DNA of 64,000 nucleotides from Chryseobacterium piperi (GCF_002285635.2 NZ_CP023049.2:806001-870000), one strand, 5' to 3'; shown: positions 46,242 to 55,029, counted from the stretch's first letter. The notes: generated by a model not told the origin, from the sequence alone. Made by a program: numbers and translations.

Positions 46242-46304
46242 GGTGAATTTTAAAATGATAAATGTTAATATTTTAATAGATTTTAACCGTATTTTAACAT
46301 GTAG

Positions 46305-47189
46305 CTATTCGTGGTCAAAAGTAGCTTCTTTATAATGCTTCAGGTATTCTTTGGGTGAATATTTCATAATAGATTTAAAAACCCGGTTGAAATTGGTTAA
46401 GCTATTGAATCCACTGTTGAAGGCAACGGAAGAAATGCTGTACATACTGCTTGAGGTTAATAATCTACAGGCTCTTTGTACTCTTAACTCATTAAGATAT
46501 TTAATATAAGTAATCCTGGTGCGCTTTTTAAAGGATCTGCAGAATGCCTGAGGGGTCATACAAGCTTCTTTAGCAATGGCATCAAGAGTTAATTTTTGTT
46601 GGGTAAAGTTTTTCTTAATATAATTTTGGGCATCTATAATTCTCTGGTCATTATCTGAAATATGATTAGGCAGATTTTTTTCTGAAGATAAAGGAATATG
46701 CAAATGTCTGTTTTGCATCAGGTGGTTGAGAATCTTTATAAAACCTATGATTTGCTCTATGCCTTGAGTCTTTTGTAATCCTGCCATGCTTTCTCCTACA
46801 CTTGATTTTAATTTGGGGGCGACCTGAAACCCTACTTTTGAATGTTCAATGAAGTTTTTAAGTTCTTCAAATTCCGGTAAGTCAAAAAAAGCGGATATTT
46901 TTTTATCAGGATCAAAGAAAATGGAAATAGCATGAACTTTTTGCTTTTCATTTTCTGCAAAATCTCCTTTGAACACATGCGACTGATTGGCTCCCAAATA
47001 GAAGATATCTCCGGGCTCAAAGGTAAAAAGGTTCTGTTCTATGGCAAGAGTACCATGCCCCTTAAGGATCCACATAATCTGTGTTTCCGTATGCCGATGG
47101 AAATAAGGATAAAAATTGGGCATTATATCTTCCTGAATACGGATACTTTTATTGGTGTCGGCAGGGACTGAGAATTGAAGACTTTTCAT
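46305..47189 (-). CDS. AraC-family regulator of the hydroxyproline operon
   Basis: 294 residues. N-terminal cupin-like sensor domain (about 10-100, FYPYFHRHTETQIMWILKG, FEPGDIFYLGANQSHVF). C-terminal AraC double HTH (about 190-290, LDAIAKEACMTPQAFCRSFKKRT and SISSVAFNSGFNSLTNFNRVFK). It lies directly upstream of the catabolic operon and divergent from the aminopeptidase P gene (187 bp between them), so it could control both. The inducer is probably hydroxyproline or an intermediate, by inference. Confidence 0.88.
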   Translation of the reverse strand: MKSLQFSVPADTNKSIRIQEDIMPNFYPYFHRHTETQIMWILKGHGTLAIEQNLFTFEPGDIFYLGANQSHVFKGDFAENEKQKVHAISIFFDPDKKISAFFDLPEFEELKNFIEHSKVGFQVAPKLKSSVGESMAGLQKTQGIEQIIGFIKILNHLMQNRHLHIPLSSEKNLPNHISDNDQRIIDAQNYIKKNFTQQKLTLDAIAKEACMTPQAFCRSFKKRTRITYIKYLNELRVQRACRLLTSSSMYSISSVAFNSGFNSLTNFNRVFKSIMKYSPKEYLKHYKEATFDHE

Positions 47190-47376
47190 ACAATCAATAC
47201 TTTAGGCAGTGAATGAGCAGAGGTGTTAAAATATTGTTGAATTTAAGTAAAATATGAACATTAAATATGATATTAAAATACAATCTTTACATTTCTATTA
47301 TTTTAATGAATAAAGGCCTTAAAATAGTACAAAATCGTAACTTTAAACTTTTAAAATAAAAACTATTCATAAATAT

Positions 47377-48771
47377 ATGTTTTCAGTACAAACTTATCAA
47401 GACAGAAGAGCTGTATTGCAAAGCAATGTAGCGGGTGGAATTCTATTGTTTTTAGGAAATATAGAAAACCCTGTAAATTTTGAGCATAACCCTTATTATT
47501 TCCGTCAGGACAGTACCTTCCTGTATTATTTGGGGATCCAGGAACCGAAAATTGCTGCTATTATTGATATCGATGAAAATAAGACTATTGTTTTCGGAGA
47601 TGAATTAAGTATCGATGATATTGTATGGATGGGCAGACAGGAAACTTTGAAAGAAAAAAGTTTAAAATCCGGGGTTCAGGAAACTTTACCATATGATGAG
47701 CTTTCAACATACGTACGAAAGGCGCAAGACTCCGGTAGAAAAGTACATTATCTTCCTCCCTATCAGTCTTCGAATAAAATCCTGTTGAGTGATCTTCTGG
47801 GCATTAAAATAGCAGAGCTACAACCTTCTGTTGAAATGATCAAGGCAGTTGTAAAACAACGTTCAGTAAAAGAAGCTCAGGAAATTGTACAGATAGAACA
47901 GGCTGTTAATGTATCCAATGAAATGCATTTGCTGGCTATGCGTATAGCTAAGCCGGGTGTTAAAGAATATGAAATAGCAAATGCTATTCAACATCTTGCA
48001 GGAAATAAAGAGTGCCCAATGTCCTACCCTCCTATTGTTACGATTAACGGAGGTATACTTCATAATCATTATCGTCTTAATACCCTTAAAAACGGGGATC
48101 TTTTCCTAAATGATTCCGGAGCTGAAACGGCTATGGGATATGCAGGTGACTTAACACGGACCTTCCCCGTCAGTAATGCTTTTAGTACCAAGCAAAAAGA
48201 AATATATGAAATCGTCCTGAATGCTTTTGAGAATGCCCAGCGCCTTTTAAGACCGGGTATTCCATTTAAGGATATTCATCTGAAAGCTTCACAGCATCTG
48301 GTAGAAGGACTTATTGATTTAGGGCTCATGAAGGGAAATTCTGAGGAAGCTGTAAAAAATAATGCCCATACTTTATTTTTCCAATGTGGCCTGGGGCATA
48401 TGATGGGACTCGATGTTCATGACATGGAAGATCTTGGAGAGCAATATGTAGGATATACTGAAGGAGAACCAAAAGATACTCAAACATTCGGGCTTAAATC
48501 TTTACGTTTAGGCAAGTCTTTAGAATCGGGATTTGTAGTAACCGTTGAGCCGGGTATTTATATAATTCCTGAACTAATCGATATATGGCAAGCTGAAAAT
48601 AAAAATGCTGACTTTATCAATTATGATCGTGTCAATGAGTACCGGGATTTTGGAGGGGTGCGAATTGAAGATGATTTCCTGATCACAAGTGATGGATACC
48701 GGCTTTTAGGAAATGGATTGATTAAAACCGTTGAGGAAATTGAAAATTACAGAACAGAACATTTAGCTTAA
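47377..48771 (+). CDS. pepP: Xaa-Pro aminopeptidase (aminopeptidase P, M24B)
   Basis: 464-residue metallopeptidase removing an N-terminal residue that precedes proline or hydroxyproline. N-terminal creatinase-like domain (about 1-165), then the pita-bread catalytic domain. Metal ligands fit the Asp pair in LNDSGAETAMGYAGDLTRTF, His in GLGHMMGLDVHDMEDLG, Glu in VVTVEPGIYII and Glu in GGVRIEDDFLI. It starts the rightward pair with the DPP-type peptidase, 13 bp apart, next to the hydroxyproline operon. Confidence 0.92.
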   Translation: MFSVQTYQDRRAVLQSNVAGGILLFLGNIENPVNFEHNPYYFRQDSTFLYYLGIQEPKIAAIIDIDENKTIVFGDELSIDDIVWMGRQETLKEKSLKSGVQETLPYDELSTYVRKAQDSGRKVHYLPPYQSSNKILLSDLLGIKIAELQPSVEMIKAVVKQRSVKEAQEIVQIEQAVNVSNEMHLLAMRIAKPGVKEYEIANAIQHLAGNKECPMSYPPIVTINGGILHNHYRLNTLKNGDLFLNDSGAETAMGYAGDLTRTFPVSNAFSTKQKEIYEIVLNAFENAQRLLRPGIPFKDIHLKASQHLVEGLIDLGLMKGNSEEAVKNNAHTLFFQCGLGHMMGLDVHDMEDLGEQYVGYTEGEPKDTQTFGLKSLRLGKSLESGFVVTVEPGIYIIPELIDIWQAENKNADFINYDRVNEYRDFGGVRIEDDFLITSDGYRLLGNGLIKTVEEIENYRTEHLA

Positions 48772-48784
48772 TCAAATACTTTAT

Positions 48785-50956
48785 ATGAGAAACATAAAAA
48801 AACTAGTTAAAATTGCGTTATGTTTCCTGTGCCTGTCGCCGCTTGCTGCACAAAAAGCACAATGGACACCTGATGGCAATGCCTATTATTCATTTACTAA
48901 AAACGGGATCGAAATTGTCAATCTATTGAGTCCCGGAAAAAATCAGACTTTTTTAAGTCCTAGTGAATTAATTCCCTCCAGAAGTTCTGAAGCCTTAGAT
49001 GTTCAGAGCTTTCAAGTATCCCCTGATGCAAAAAGTTTACTCCTGTTTGCCAATACCCAGAAAGTATGGCGGGACAATACACGGGGAGATTACTGGATTT
49101 TTGATAAAAATACAAAAAAGCTTACCCAGCTGGGGAAAGGTTTACCGGCTGAATCATTAATGTTTGCTAAGTTTTCTCCGGATGGGAAAAAAGTAGCTTA
49201 TGTGTCTAAACATAACATTTATATTGAAGATCTTTCAAGCAATAAGTTCAACAAAATCACTACTGATGGAACGGAGAGAATCATTAACGGTACTTTTGAC
49301 TGGGCTTATGAAGAAGAGTTTGGGACTCAGGATGGTTTCAGATGGTCTCCGGACGGAAGTAAAATTGCTTACTGGAAATTGGATGCACGGGGAACTAAAA
49401 ACTTCCTGATGATTAATAATACGGATAGCTTGTATTCATTTACCATTCCGGTAGAATATCCTAAAGTTGGCGAGAACCCTTCGGGTTGCAGTATCTGGCT
49501 ATATGATTTGGCTACCCAATCTTCAAAAAAGGCTAACATAACAGGAGATGAGGTACAGCACTATGTTCCGAGAATGGAATGGGTATTGGATTCCAAATCT
49601 ATTATTCTTCAGCAATTGAACAGAAAGCAGAATGAAAGTAAAATTATAATCGCAGATGCCAGCTCGGGAGCCAGTAAAACGATTTATACCGAAACCGATC
49701 CTGCATGGATTGATATAAAATCACGATGGAATGATAATGATCCTAGTGGATGGGACTGGATTAATAACGGAAAAGAATTCCTGTGGCTTTCTGAAAAAGA
49801 TGGATGGAGACATATTTATAAAATAGATTTAAACGGAAAAGAAACACTGATTACAAAAGATGCTTTTGATGTTATAAAACCGGAATTTTTTGATATTCCG
49901 AATAAACTTATTTATTTCATAGCTTCCCCAAAGAATGCTACTCAGGAGTATTTATATAAAGTAAGCCTGAATGGTGGCAAGGCAGAAAGGGTTACTCCCG
50001 AAGCTTACCCGGGCTCTAATGCTTATACTATTTCACCCAATGGAAAATTGGCTATGTTTAATAACAGCAGTGTGAATGGACACTCTATCGGAAGTGTTAT
50101 ATCACTTCCGGATCATAAAGAACTGGTAGTGGCAAAAAATACTGCAAAAGCAGACCCTGCTAAGTCTAAAGCAGAGTTTTTCCAGATCACTACACAAGAC
50201 GGCGTTACTATGGATGGATGGGTGGTAAAACCTAAGAATTTTGATCCTAATAAAAAATATCCTATTGTTTTCACTGTGTATGGAGAGCCAGGAGCACAAA
50301 CGGTAACAGACAACTTCTATACAGGCTGGAACAGTTTGTATATAGGTGATATGGCTCAGGACGGTTATTTATATGTTTCTCTTGAAAACCGTGGGACACC
50401 AGCACCCAGAGGACGTGAGTGGAGAAAGTCTGTTTATCGTAAAATAGGACAGCTTAATATTCGAGATCAGGCAATGGGAGCAAAAGCTTTATTTGCCAAA
50501 TGGCCTTACGCAGATACTTCCAGAGTTGCAGTATGGGGCTGGAGCGGTGGTGGATCTTCCACACTGAATCTTTTGGGGCAGTATCCGGATATTTACCAAA
50601 CGGGAATAGCCATTGCTCCGGTAGCTAACCAGCTGTTCTATGACAATATTTATCAGGAAAGGTATATGGGACTTCCACAAGAAAACAGAGAGGATTTTGT
50701 CAATGGTTCTCCCCTGGCTTATGCCAAAAATCTGAAAGGAAATCTCTTATTGGTTCATGGAACCGGAGATGATAATGTACACTACCAGAATACGGAAGCG
50801 TATATTAATGAATTGGTAAAATACAATAAACAGTTCCAGTTGATGTCTTATCCTAACAGAACACACTCCATTAGTGAAGGAGAAGGAACGTCACTCCATC
50901 TGGCTACGATGTTTACCAAATATTTGAAAGAGCATTGTCCTCCAGGAGGAAGATAA
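48785..50956 (+). CDS. S9 family dipeptidyl peptidase (DPP-IV type)
   Basis: 723-residue serine peptidase releasing Xaa-Pro dipeptides. Signal peptide about 1-22 (CFLCLSPLAAQ), so periplasmic or outer-surface. DPP-IV N-terminal propeller at about 30-440 (FDWAYEEEFGTQDGFRWSPDGSKIAYWKLD, with the Glu pair that anchors the substrate N-terminus). Catalytic alpha/beta domain follows: S587 in WGWSGGGSS, D662/D663 in GTGDDNVHY, H694 in NRTHSIS. Paired with aminopeptidase P it degrades proline-rich peptides. Followed by a strong terminator. Confidence 0.93.
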   Translation: MRNIKKLVKIALCFLCLSPLAAQKAQWTPDGNAYYSFTKNGIEIVNLLSPGKNQTFLSPSELIPSRSSEALDVQSFQVSPDAKSLLLFANTQKVWRDNTRGDYWIFDKNTKKLTQLGKGLPAESLMFAKFSPDGKKVAYVSKHNIYIEDLSSNKFNKITTDGTERIINGTFDWAYEEEFGTQDGFRWSPDGSKIAYWKLDARGTKNFLMINNTDSLYSFTIPVEYPKVGENPSGCSIWLYDLATQSSKKANITGDEVQHYVPRMEWVLDSKSIILQQLNRKQNESKIIIADASSGASKTIYTETDPAWIDIKSRWNDNDPSGWDWINNGKEFLWLSEKDGWRHIYKIDLNGKETLITKDAFDVIKPEFFDIPNKLIYFIASPKNATQEYLYKVSLNGGKAERVTPEAYPGSNAYTISPNGKLAMFNNSSVNGHSIGSVISLPDHKELVVAKNTAKADPAKSKAEFFQITTQDGVTMDGWVVKPKNFDPNKKYPIVFTVYGEPGAQTVTDNFYTGWNSLYIGDMAQDGYLYVSLENRGTPAPRGREWRKSVYRKIGQLNIRDQAMGAKALFAKWPYADTSRVAVWGWSGGGSSTLNLLGQYPDIYQTGIAIAPVANQLFYDNIYQERYMGLPQENREDFVNGSPLAYAKNLKGNLLLVHGTGDDNVHYQNTEAYINELVKYNKQFQLMSYPNRTHSISEGEGTSLHLATMFTKYLKEHCPPGGR

Positions 50957-50962
50957 TACATA

Positions 50963-50992
50963 AAAAAATCCCACATGATTGTGGGATTTTTT
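50963..50992. terminator. Terminator after the peptidase pair
   Basis: Stem AAAAAATCCCACA / TGTGGGATTTTTT (13 bp, loop TGAT) followed by T; near-perfect intrinsic terminator. Confidence 0.92.
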
Positions 50993-51039
50993 TATGTAGT
51001 TTAGCTAGCCTAGCATCTTATAGGGATTGTAATTTTCGC

Positions 51040-51047
51040 TACCTTTG
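51040..51047 (+). promoter_or_regulatory. -7 box for the 3-methyladenine glycosylase gene
   Basis: TACCTTTG, an exact TAnnTTTG match, 7 bp ahead of ATG 51054. It overlaps the in-frame TTG at 51045, arguing against that codon as a start. The leader would be very short. Confidence 0.4.
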
Positions 51048-51053
51048 ATTGGT

Positions 51054-51680
51054 ATGAAAAATAAACAAGCTAACGTGAAGCTCTCGTACTCTTATTATCA
51101 AAATCAGGATGTTGTTTTTTTAGCCAAAGATCTTTTGGGAAAAGTACTTTTCACACAGATCGATGGTAAAGTGACAGCTGGGATTATTGTAGAAACGGAA
51201 GCTTATTTTGGGGTTATTGATAAGGCGTCTCATGCCTATGGCGGACGAAGAACAGATAGAACCGAAACATTGTATAGCCAGGGTGGAATTTCTTATGTCT
51301 ATTTATGCTATGGCATCCATCATCTCTTTAATATTGTAAGTTCAGTACAGGATGAGCCTCATGCTGTATTGATTAGAGCTATTGAGCCATTAGTGGGAAA
51401 GGAAATCATGGAATCCAGACGAAAGATGCCTGTTACTAAACCCGCAATTTCATCAGGCCCGGGTTCTGCTGCTAAAGCATTGGGAATTGACCGGTCTTTT
51501 AATAAAAAAGATCTAACGGGAGAGGAAATCTGGATTGAAGATCGTAAAATCAGATATACCTCTGATGAGGTTATAGCAGGTCCTCGTATCGGAGTGGCTT
51601 ATGCTCAGGAAGATGCCCTTCTCCCCTGGCGCTTTTTTGTTAAGGGTAATACATACGTAAGCAAGCCGAATAAAGGTTAA
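51054..51680 (+). CDS. DNA-3-methyladenine glycosylase (AAG/MPG family)
   Basis: 208 residues from ATG 51054 (MKNKQANVKLSY). Monofunctional base-excision glycosylase for alkylated purines. Signature segments: DLLGKVL, IVETEAY (general-base Glu), DKASHAYGGRRTDRTETLY, YVYLCYGIHHLFNIV, LIRAIEPL and SGPGSAAKALGI, GPRIGVAYA. Single gene, convergent with a Mug-type glycosylase gene 16 bp away. Confidence 0.92.
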   Translation: MKNKQANVKLSYSYYQNQDVVFLAKDLLGKVLFTQIDGKVTAGIIVETEAYFGVIDKASHAYGGRRTDRTETLYSQGGISYVYLCYGIHHLFNIVSSVQDEPHAVLIRAIEPLVGKEIMESRRKMPVTKPAISSGPGSAAKALGIDRSFNKKDLTGEEIWIEDRKIRYTSDEVIAGPRIGVAYAQEDALLPWRFFVKGNTYVSKPNKG

Positions 51681-51696
51681 CTACAGATATTATATT

Positions 51697-52197
51697 TCAC
51701 GATTGAATTGCTGCATATAATTCTGAATACGAGCTCACAAGATCATCCAGAGTAAAGCCACGGTTTAAACCACTCGGATTAGGGAGGATCCAAACCTTGG
51801 CACCACAAAAGTCTTCGGGCTGTTTTCCCCATACAAGTTGCTTTTTACCTGAAAAAGCCTGATACGCTGCTTTTCCCAGAAAAGCAATATATTGAGGTTT
51901 GAATTCTGTGATTTTAGCTTTAAAGGTTTCAAGAGATTGGTCAAATTCTTCTTTTGAAAGCTCATCTGCACGGGACGTTGCCCTTGCTACTGCAGTGGTG
52001 AGGCCATATCCGAAATCCAAAATGGTTGACCCATTGACTGGTTCGATCTGATGAGGTGTAAAACCGGCCTGGTGAAGGACTTTCCAAAAACGATTGCTTC
52101 TCCCTGAAAAATGAAGTCCATCTCCTGCGGATTTTAAACCCGGATTGATTCCGCAAAAGATAACGTTCAGGTCTTTTGCTATAATATCTATCAGCAT
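51697..52197 (-). CDS. mug: G:T/U mismatch-specific DNA glycosylase (Mug/TDG)
   Basis: 166-residue uracil-glycosylase-superfamily enzyme. Motif 1 IFCGINPGLKSA (Asn replaces the Asp of UNG, as in Mug), FSGRSNRFWKVLHQAGF, and motif 2 ILPNPSGLNRG. Removes U or T from mispairs with G, and ethenocytosine. Convergent with the 3-methyladenine glycosylase gene. Confidence 0.92.
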   Translation of the reverse strand: MLIDIIAKDLNVIFCGINPGLKSAGDGLHFSGRSNRFWKVLHQAGFTPHQIEPVNGSTILDFGYGLTTAVARATSRADELSKEEFDQSLETFKAKITEFKPQYIAFLGKAAYQAFSGKKQLVWGKQPEDFCGAKVWILPNPSGLNRGFTLDDLVSSYSELYAAIQS

Positions 52198-52612
52198 TGT
52201 TAGAACTGTATGTTAATTGTTTGTTTATAGCAATTTATAAAAATTTAATGGGTTCTGGGCTATCTCTTTATATTAAGATTGATGTAAAAAATCATCATAC
52301 TTCTATAGTTCAGAGATTTCATCTTGGAAAATGGACACTTCAGTATCCAATTTGGTCAGGTCATCAGATTTACTTTAATAAAATCATTATTTAATAATAA
52401 TTTTACCATACAATTGATTGCTGTACGCTTAGTTACTCATAGTTTTCAGTTTTTATAAATTGCAGCATGGATTAAGAACCAATAAAAATCTTTTGTACAG
52501 TAGTAAATTCCTTGTAGGCCTAAAGGCCAATTGTAAACTTAATCGTGTTGAATAGGATTGGTATGTTTCCAGTCCTATTTTTTAAATTAAGAATAATAAA
52601 ATATCGGATCAT
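52198..52612. other. Leader/intergenic region before the SMR transporter gene
   Basis: 415 bp without a convincing gene. The short frame at 52197-52394 has no family-like sequence. The right end contains an 11-bp hairpin terminator (52551-52583). The small hairpin AGGCCtaaaGGCCa lies just before it. A terminated small transcript or a regulated leader is possible. Confidence 0.4.
52551..52583 (+). terminator. Terminator/attenuator 30 bp upstream of the SMR gene
   Basis: Stem AATAGGATTGG / CCAGTCCTATT with one G-T pair and a 7-nt loop, followed by TTTT. It stands in the same direction as, and just ahead of, the SMR gene, with no clear gene upstream to terminate. Confidence 0.7.
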
Positions 52613-52930
52613 ATGAATTGGATTGCTTTAATTATTGCCGGAATTTTTGAAATTGGCTGGCCGTTAGGAATTAAAATGGCACAACAGCCTGGGTATAGTA
52701 AATTTGTCTGGATTCTTTTTGCTGTCGCATGTATGGCAATGAGTGGCGGATTTCTTTGGTATTCTCAGAAGACGATTCCTATTGGTACAGCATATGCTGT
52801 CTGGACAGGAATTGGTGCAGTAGGTACCCTTTTAGTAGGTATTATGTTTTTTAATGACTCTGCCAATATACTCAGACTCATGTCCGCATTATTGATTGTC
52901 GTGGGAATAGTGGGACTGAAAATATTTTAG
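52613..52930 (+). CDS. sugE: Small multidrug resistance (SMR) transporter, SugE/Gdx type
   Basis: 105 residues with four membrane helices. Conserved Glu in helix 1 (AGIFEIGWPLGIKMA; Gdx-type proteins have E-x-x-W). GTAYAVWTGIGAVGTLLVG forms helix 3, and the end reads VGIVGLKIF. SugE/Gdx members export guanidinium ions; some export quaternary ammonium compounds. SMR proteins work as dimers; a single gene implies a dual-topology homodimer. Confidence 0.9.
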   Translation: MNWIALIIAGIFEIGWPLGIKMAQQPGYSKFVWILFAVACMAMSGGFLWYSQKTIPIGTAYAVWTGIGAVGTLLVGIMFFNDSANILRLMSALLIVVGIVGLKIF

Positions 52931-52949
52931 AAATACATAATCTTATTAT

Positions 52950-53723
52950 TTATTGATTCTTCAGCTGAATCCATACTGGAGCATGGTCACTACTCTTTTC
53001 CCAACCCCGGACATGACTATCAACGCCACCGGATTCCAGCTTTGGAATAAGGTAAGGGCTCAGTAAAATATGGTCAAGCCTGATACCGGCATTGCGTTCG
53101 TATGCTTTGTATAAATAATCCCAGAAAGTATAGATTTTTTCCTCAGGATATAATGACCTGATAGAATCCAGCCAGCCCTTTTTTAAAAATTCCTGATATG
53201 CTTTCCTTACTTCAATTCGATAAAGAGCATCATTTTCCCAGCGTTCAGGCTTATAAACATCGAGCGGGCCTGGAATAATATTAAAGTCTCCAATCAGGAT
53301 GGCGGGAAGCTCCATTTTGATTAGCTCATTGGTTCGTTTCTTTAGACGTTTGATCCACTCCAGTTTATAATCAAATTTTGGTCCCGGATAAGGATTGCCA
53401 TTAGGGACATAAAAACAGCATATGACAATTTGATTGATAATAGCTTCTATGTAACGGCTTTGAATATCTTCAGGATCTCCCGGAAGGGCATTCTGAACTT
53501 CTGTAATGTCATATTTTGAGAGTATGGCGACACCATTCCAGCTTTTTTGACCACGCCATATAGCCTGATAACCGGCAGCATTAATTTCATTTATGGGGAA
53601 TCGCTCTTGTGGCGCTTTTAGTTCCTGGAGACAGACAATATCAGGCTTGCTTTCTTTTAACCACTGAAGCAAAACCGGCAACCTTCCGTTCACACCATTG
53701 ACATTATATGTTGCTATTTTCAT
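52950..53723 (-). CDS. xth: Exodeoxyribonuclease III (AP endonuclease)
   Basis: 257 residues from ATG 53721-53723 (MKIATYNVNGVNGRL). The frame opens 42 bp further up at a TTG, but the family begins at MKIATYN. EEP-fold DNA repair enzyme cutting 5' of abasic sites. Metal and catalytic motifs: NVNGVNGR, VCLQELKAPQERFP, YVPNG, LIGDFNIIPGPLDVY, and SDHAPVWI. The two DNA glycosylases 1-2 kb away create the abasic sites it processes. Confidence 0.92.
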   Translation of the reverse strand: MKIATYNVNGVNGRLPVLLQWLKESKPDIVCLQELKAPQERFPINEINAAGYQAIWRGQKSWNGVAILSKYDITEVQNALPGDPEDIQSRYIEAIINQIVICCFYVPNGNPYPGPKFDYKLEWIKRLKKRTNELIKMELPAILIGDFNIIPGPLDVYKPERWENDALYRIEVRKAYQEFLKKGWLDSIRSLYPEEKIYTFWDYLYKAYERNAGIRLDHILLSPYLIPKLESGGVDSHVRGWEKSSDHAPVWIQLKNQ

Positions 53724-53888
53724 ATCAGTATTATTAAGTGGTTGTATACTAGAAATATGGGGCAATAATTATTCCATAAAGATGGTTTAAATCTTATTGA
53801 AAAATCATATTAAACAATATAATGGAGATCTAAAGTAATTTGATATTCAATACCTTAAAAATACCGCGTAGTGGCTTTCATCATTATT

Positions 53889-54503
53889 TTACTGGCTGAT
53901 CAGAGAAAAAGTATAAAACATTTCTGCTCCTATTTGTAAACTTCTTTCTTTGTAAGTTATTGTCTGCTCAGGAGTATGATCGGATATTTTCGGATCTTCA
54001 TATGTTATTGGAATGCGTACTTCTGCTCCGAAAACCAAAGGGCATTCTCCATCTGCTTGTGTGCATGTCATTACAGCAACAAAACCATTAGCAGGATTAA
54101 ATGGATCATTGTATTTTTTTGAAAAACCTATGATAGGAAGCGAATTTTCATCGTATCTTATAGCATAAACAGGGTTTTCGAAATCAGAAATTTTTTGAAT
54201 AGAAAATCCCTGTTCATCCAATACATGAAGGACTGCAGGGAATATTGATGTTTCTTCTGTCCCTCCTGAATAGCATGCTATACTCGGGATATTAAAATAA
54301 GCAGCTGCCATTTGTGCCCAAATCTGTGACAGCTGACTTCTCCTTGAGTTGTGCGTACAGATAAAATGAAGGTTGATCAGCTTTTTATCTGTAAGTTTAT
54401 TTTGAATGAATTCAGCCAATGGTCTGAGTATAGCCTTCCTTTCTTCGGTGATTTCTACATTTTGCAGTAATTCTATTGTCTGTTGGAGTTTGGTGAACAT
54501 CAT
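53889..54503 (-). CDS. Arsenate-reductase-like low-molecular-weight phosphatase
   Basis: 204 residues. P-loop C49-T-H-N-S-R-R-S (CX5R-type with ICTHNSRRSQLSQIWAQ) and the usual HVLDEQGF and VMTCTQADGECPLVFGAEVRIPI stretch. This subgroup in Bacteroidota is annotated as protein-tyrosine-phosphatase or arsenate reductase (ArsC-like). Cys residues in TCTQADGEC could act as the electron-relay pair. It follows the DUF6428-type gene under an ArsR regulator, which supports an arsenic role. The start region overlaps the open frame of the preceding gene. Confidence 0.82.
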   Translation of the reverse strand: MMFTKLQQTIELLQNVEITEERKAILRPLAEFIQNKLTDKKLINLHFICTHNSRRSQLSQIWAQMAAAYFNIPSIACYSGGTEETSIFPAVLHVLDEQGFSIQKISDFENPVYAIRYDENSLPIIGFSKKYNDPFNPANGFVAVMTCTQADGECPLVFGAEVRIPITYEDPKISDHTPEQTITYKERSLQIGAEMFYTFSLISQ

Positions 54504-54972
54504 TAATTAGTTTATTTAGCAGCATCCGGAATCCGGAGAACAGCATGAGTTCTGACAACGGGAGCTTTTGTTTTTCCTCGGGAATACCACAAGCTTCTCC
54601 GGCTAGGCAGGCTGTTGTTTTGTTCTTAAGTATAAAGGTCTTTCCATTGAAATCCAGATCGTATTTACCAATTGTATTGTCTTGATATTCAACCTCAATC
54701 TCTTCATCTTCGATTCCCAATTGTTCCTCAGATAGTTTGATAATACTTAAAAGTTTGGATGGCTTTAATCTGTGTTCAAAATCATTGGCATTCCATAGCT
54801 GGAAATTGATGACTTTTTCATTCCGTATTGTTCCTCCGCAGTCGATGAAAAGCTTTGTTATTGTCCCTACTTCAGTAACGTGGAAGTGTTCAGGAACGAA
54901 GTGACCATTTTCTAATTGAAATTCAACATTAGTCAATGTGGGTAAAATTTTTTTGATCTCAGATAATCTCAT
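54412..54972 (-). CDS. DUF6428-type protein of the ars operon, C-terminus frameshifted
   Basis: The first about 150 residues (VEFQLENGHFVPEHFHVTEVG, FIDCGGTIRNEKVINFQLWNA, LDFNGKTFILKNKTTACLAGEACG) match a small family found beside ArsR regulators in Bacteroidota. Members end soon after a KLSEL-type stretch with a Cys-rich tail. Here KLPLSEL is in frame, but the tail CCSPDSGCC followed by TAA (54516-54545) is read one base over. The frame used instead runs on to 54412, into the next gene. Either a 1-base indel or a shift during translation is implied. Probable metalloid-related role by context. Confidence 0.7.
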   Translation of the reverse strand: MRLSEIKKILPTLTNVEFQLENGHFVPEHFHVTEVGTITKLFIDCGGTIRNEKVINFQLWNANDFEHRLKPSKLLSIIKLSEEQLGIEDEEIEVEYQDNTIGKYDLDFNGKTFILKNKTTACLAGEACGIPEEKQKLPLSELMLFSGFRMLLNKLINDVHQTPTDNRITAKCRNHRRKEGYTQTIG

Positions 54973-54991
54973 GTTCTTATTTTATTTGTTT

Positions 54992-55007
54992 ATTGCAATA
55001 TTACGAT
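54992..55007 (-). promoter_or_regulatory. ArsR-type operator before the DUF6428 gene
   Basis: ATTGCAATATTACGAT, near-palindrome around AATATT, 20 bp before the ATG. It matches 15 of 16 bases of the site ahead of arsR. Confidence 0.65.
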
Positions 55008-55029
55008 GGTTTGATTTAAAAAAAATGCA

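Noticed and set aside
52197..52394. 65-codon rightward frame before the SMR gene
   Set aside because: No ribosome-site or family-like sequence; it begins inside the mug start region.
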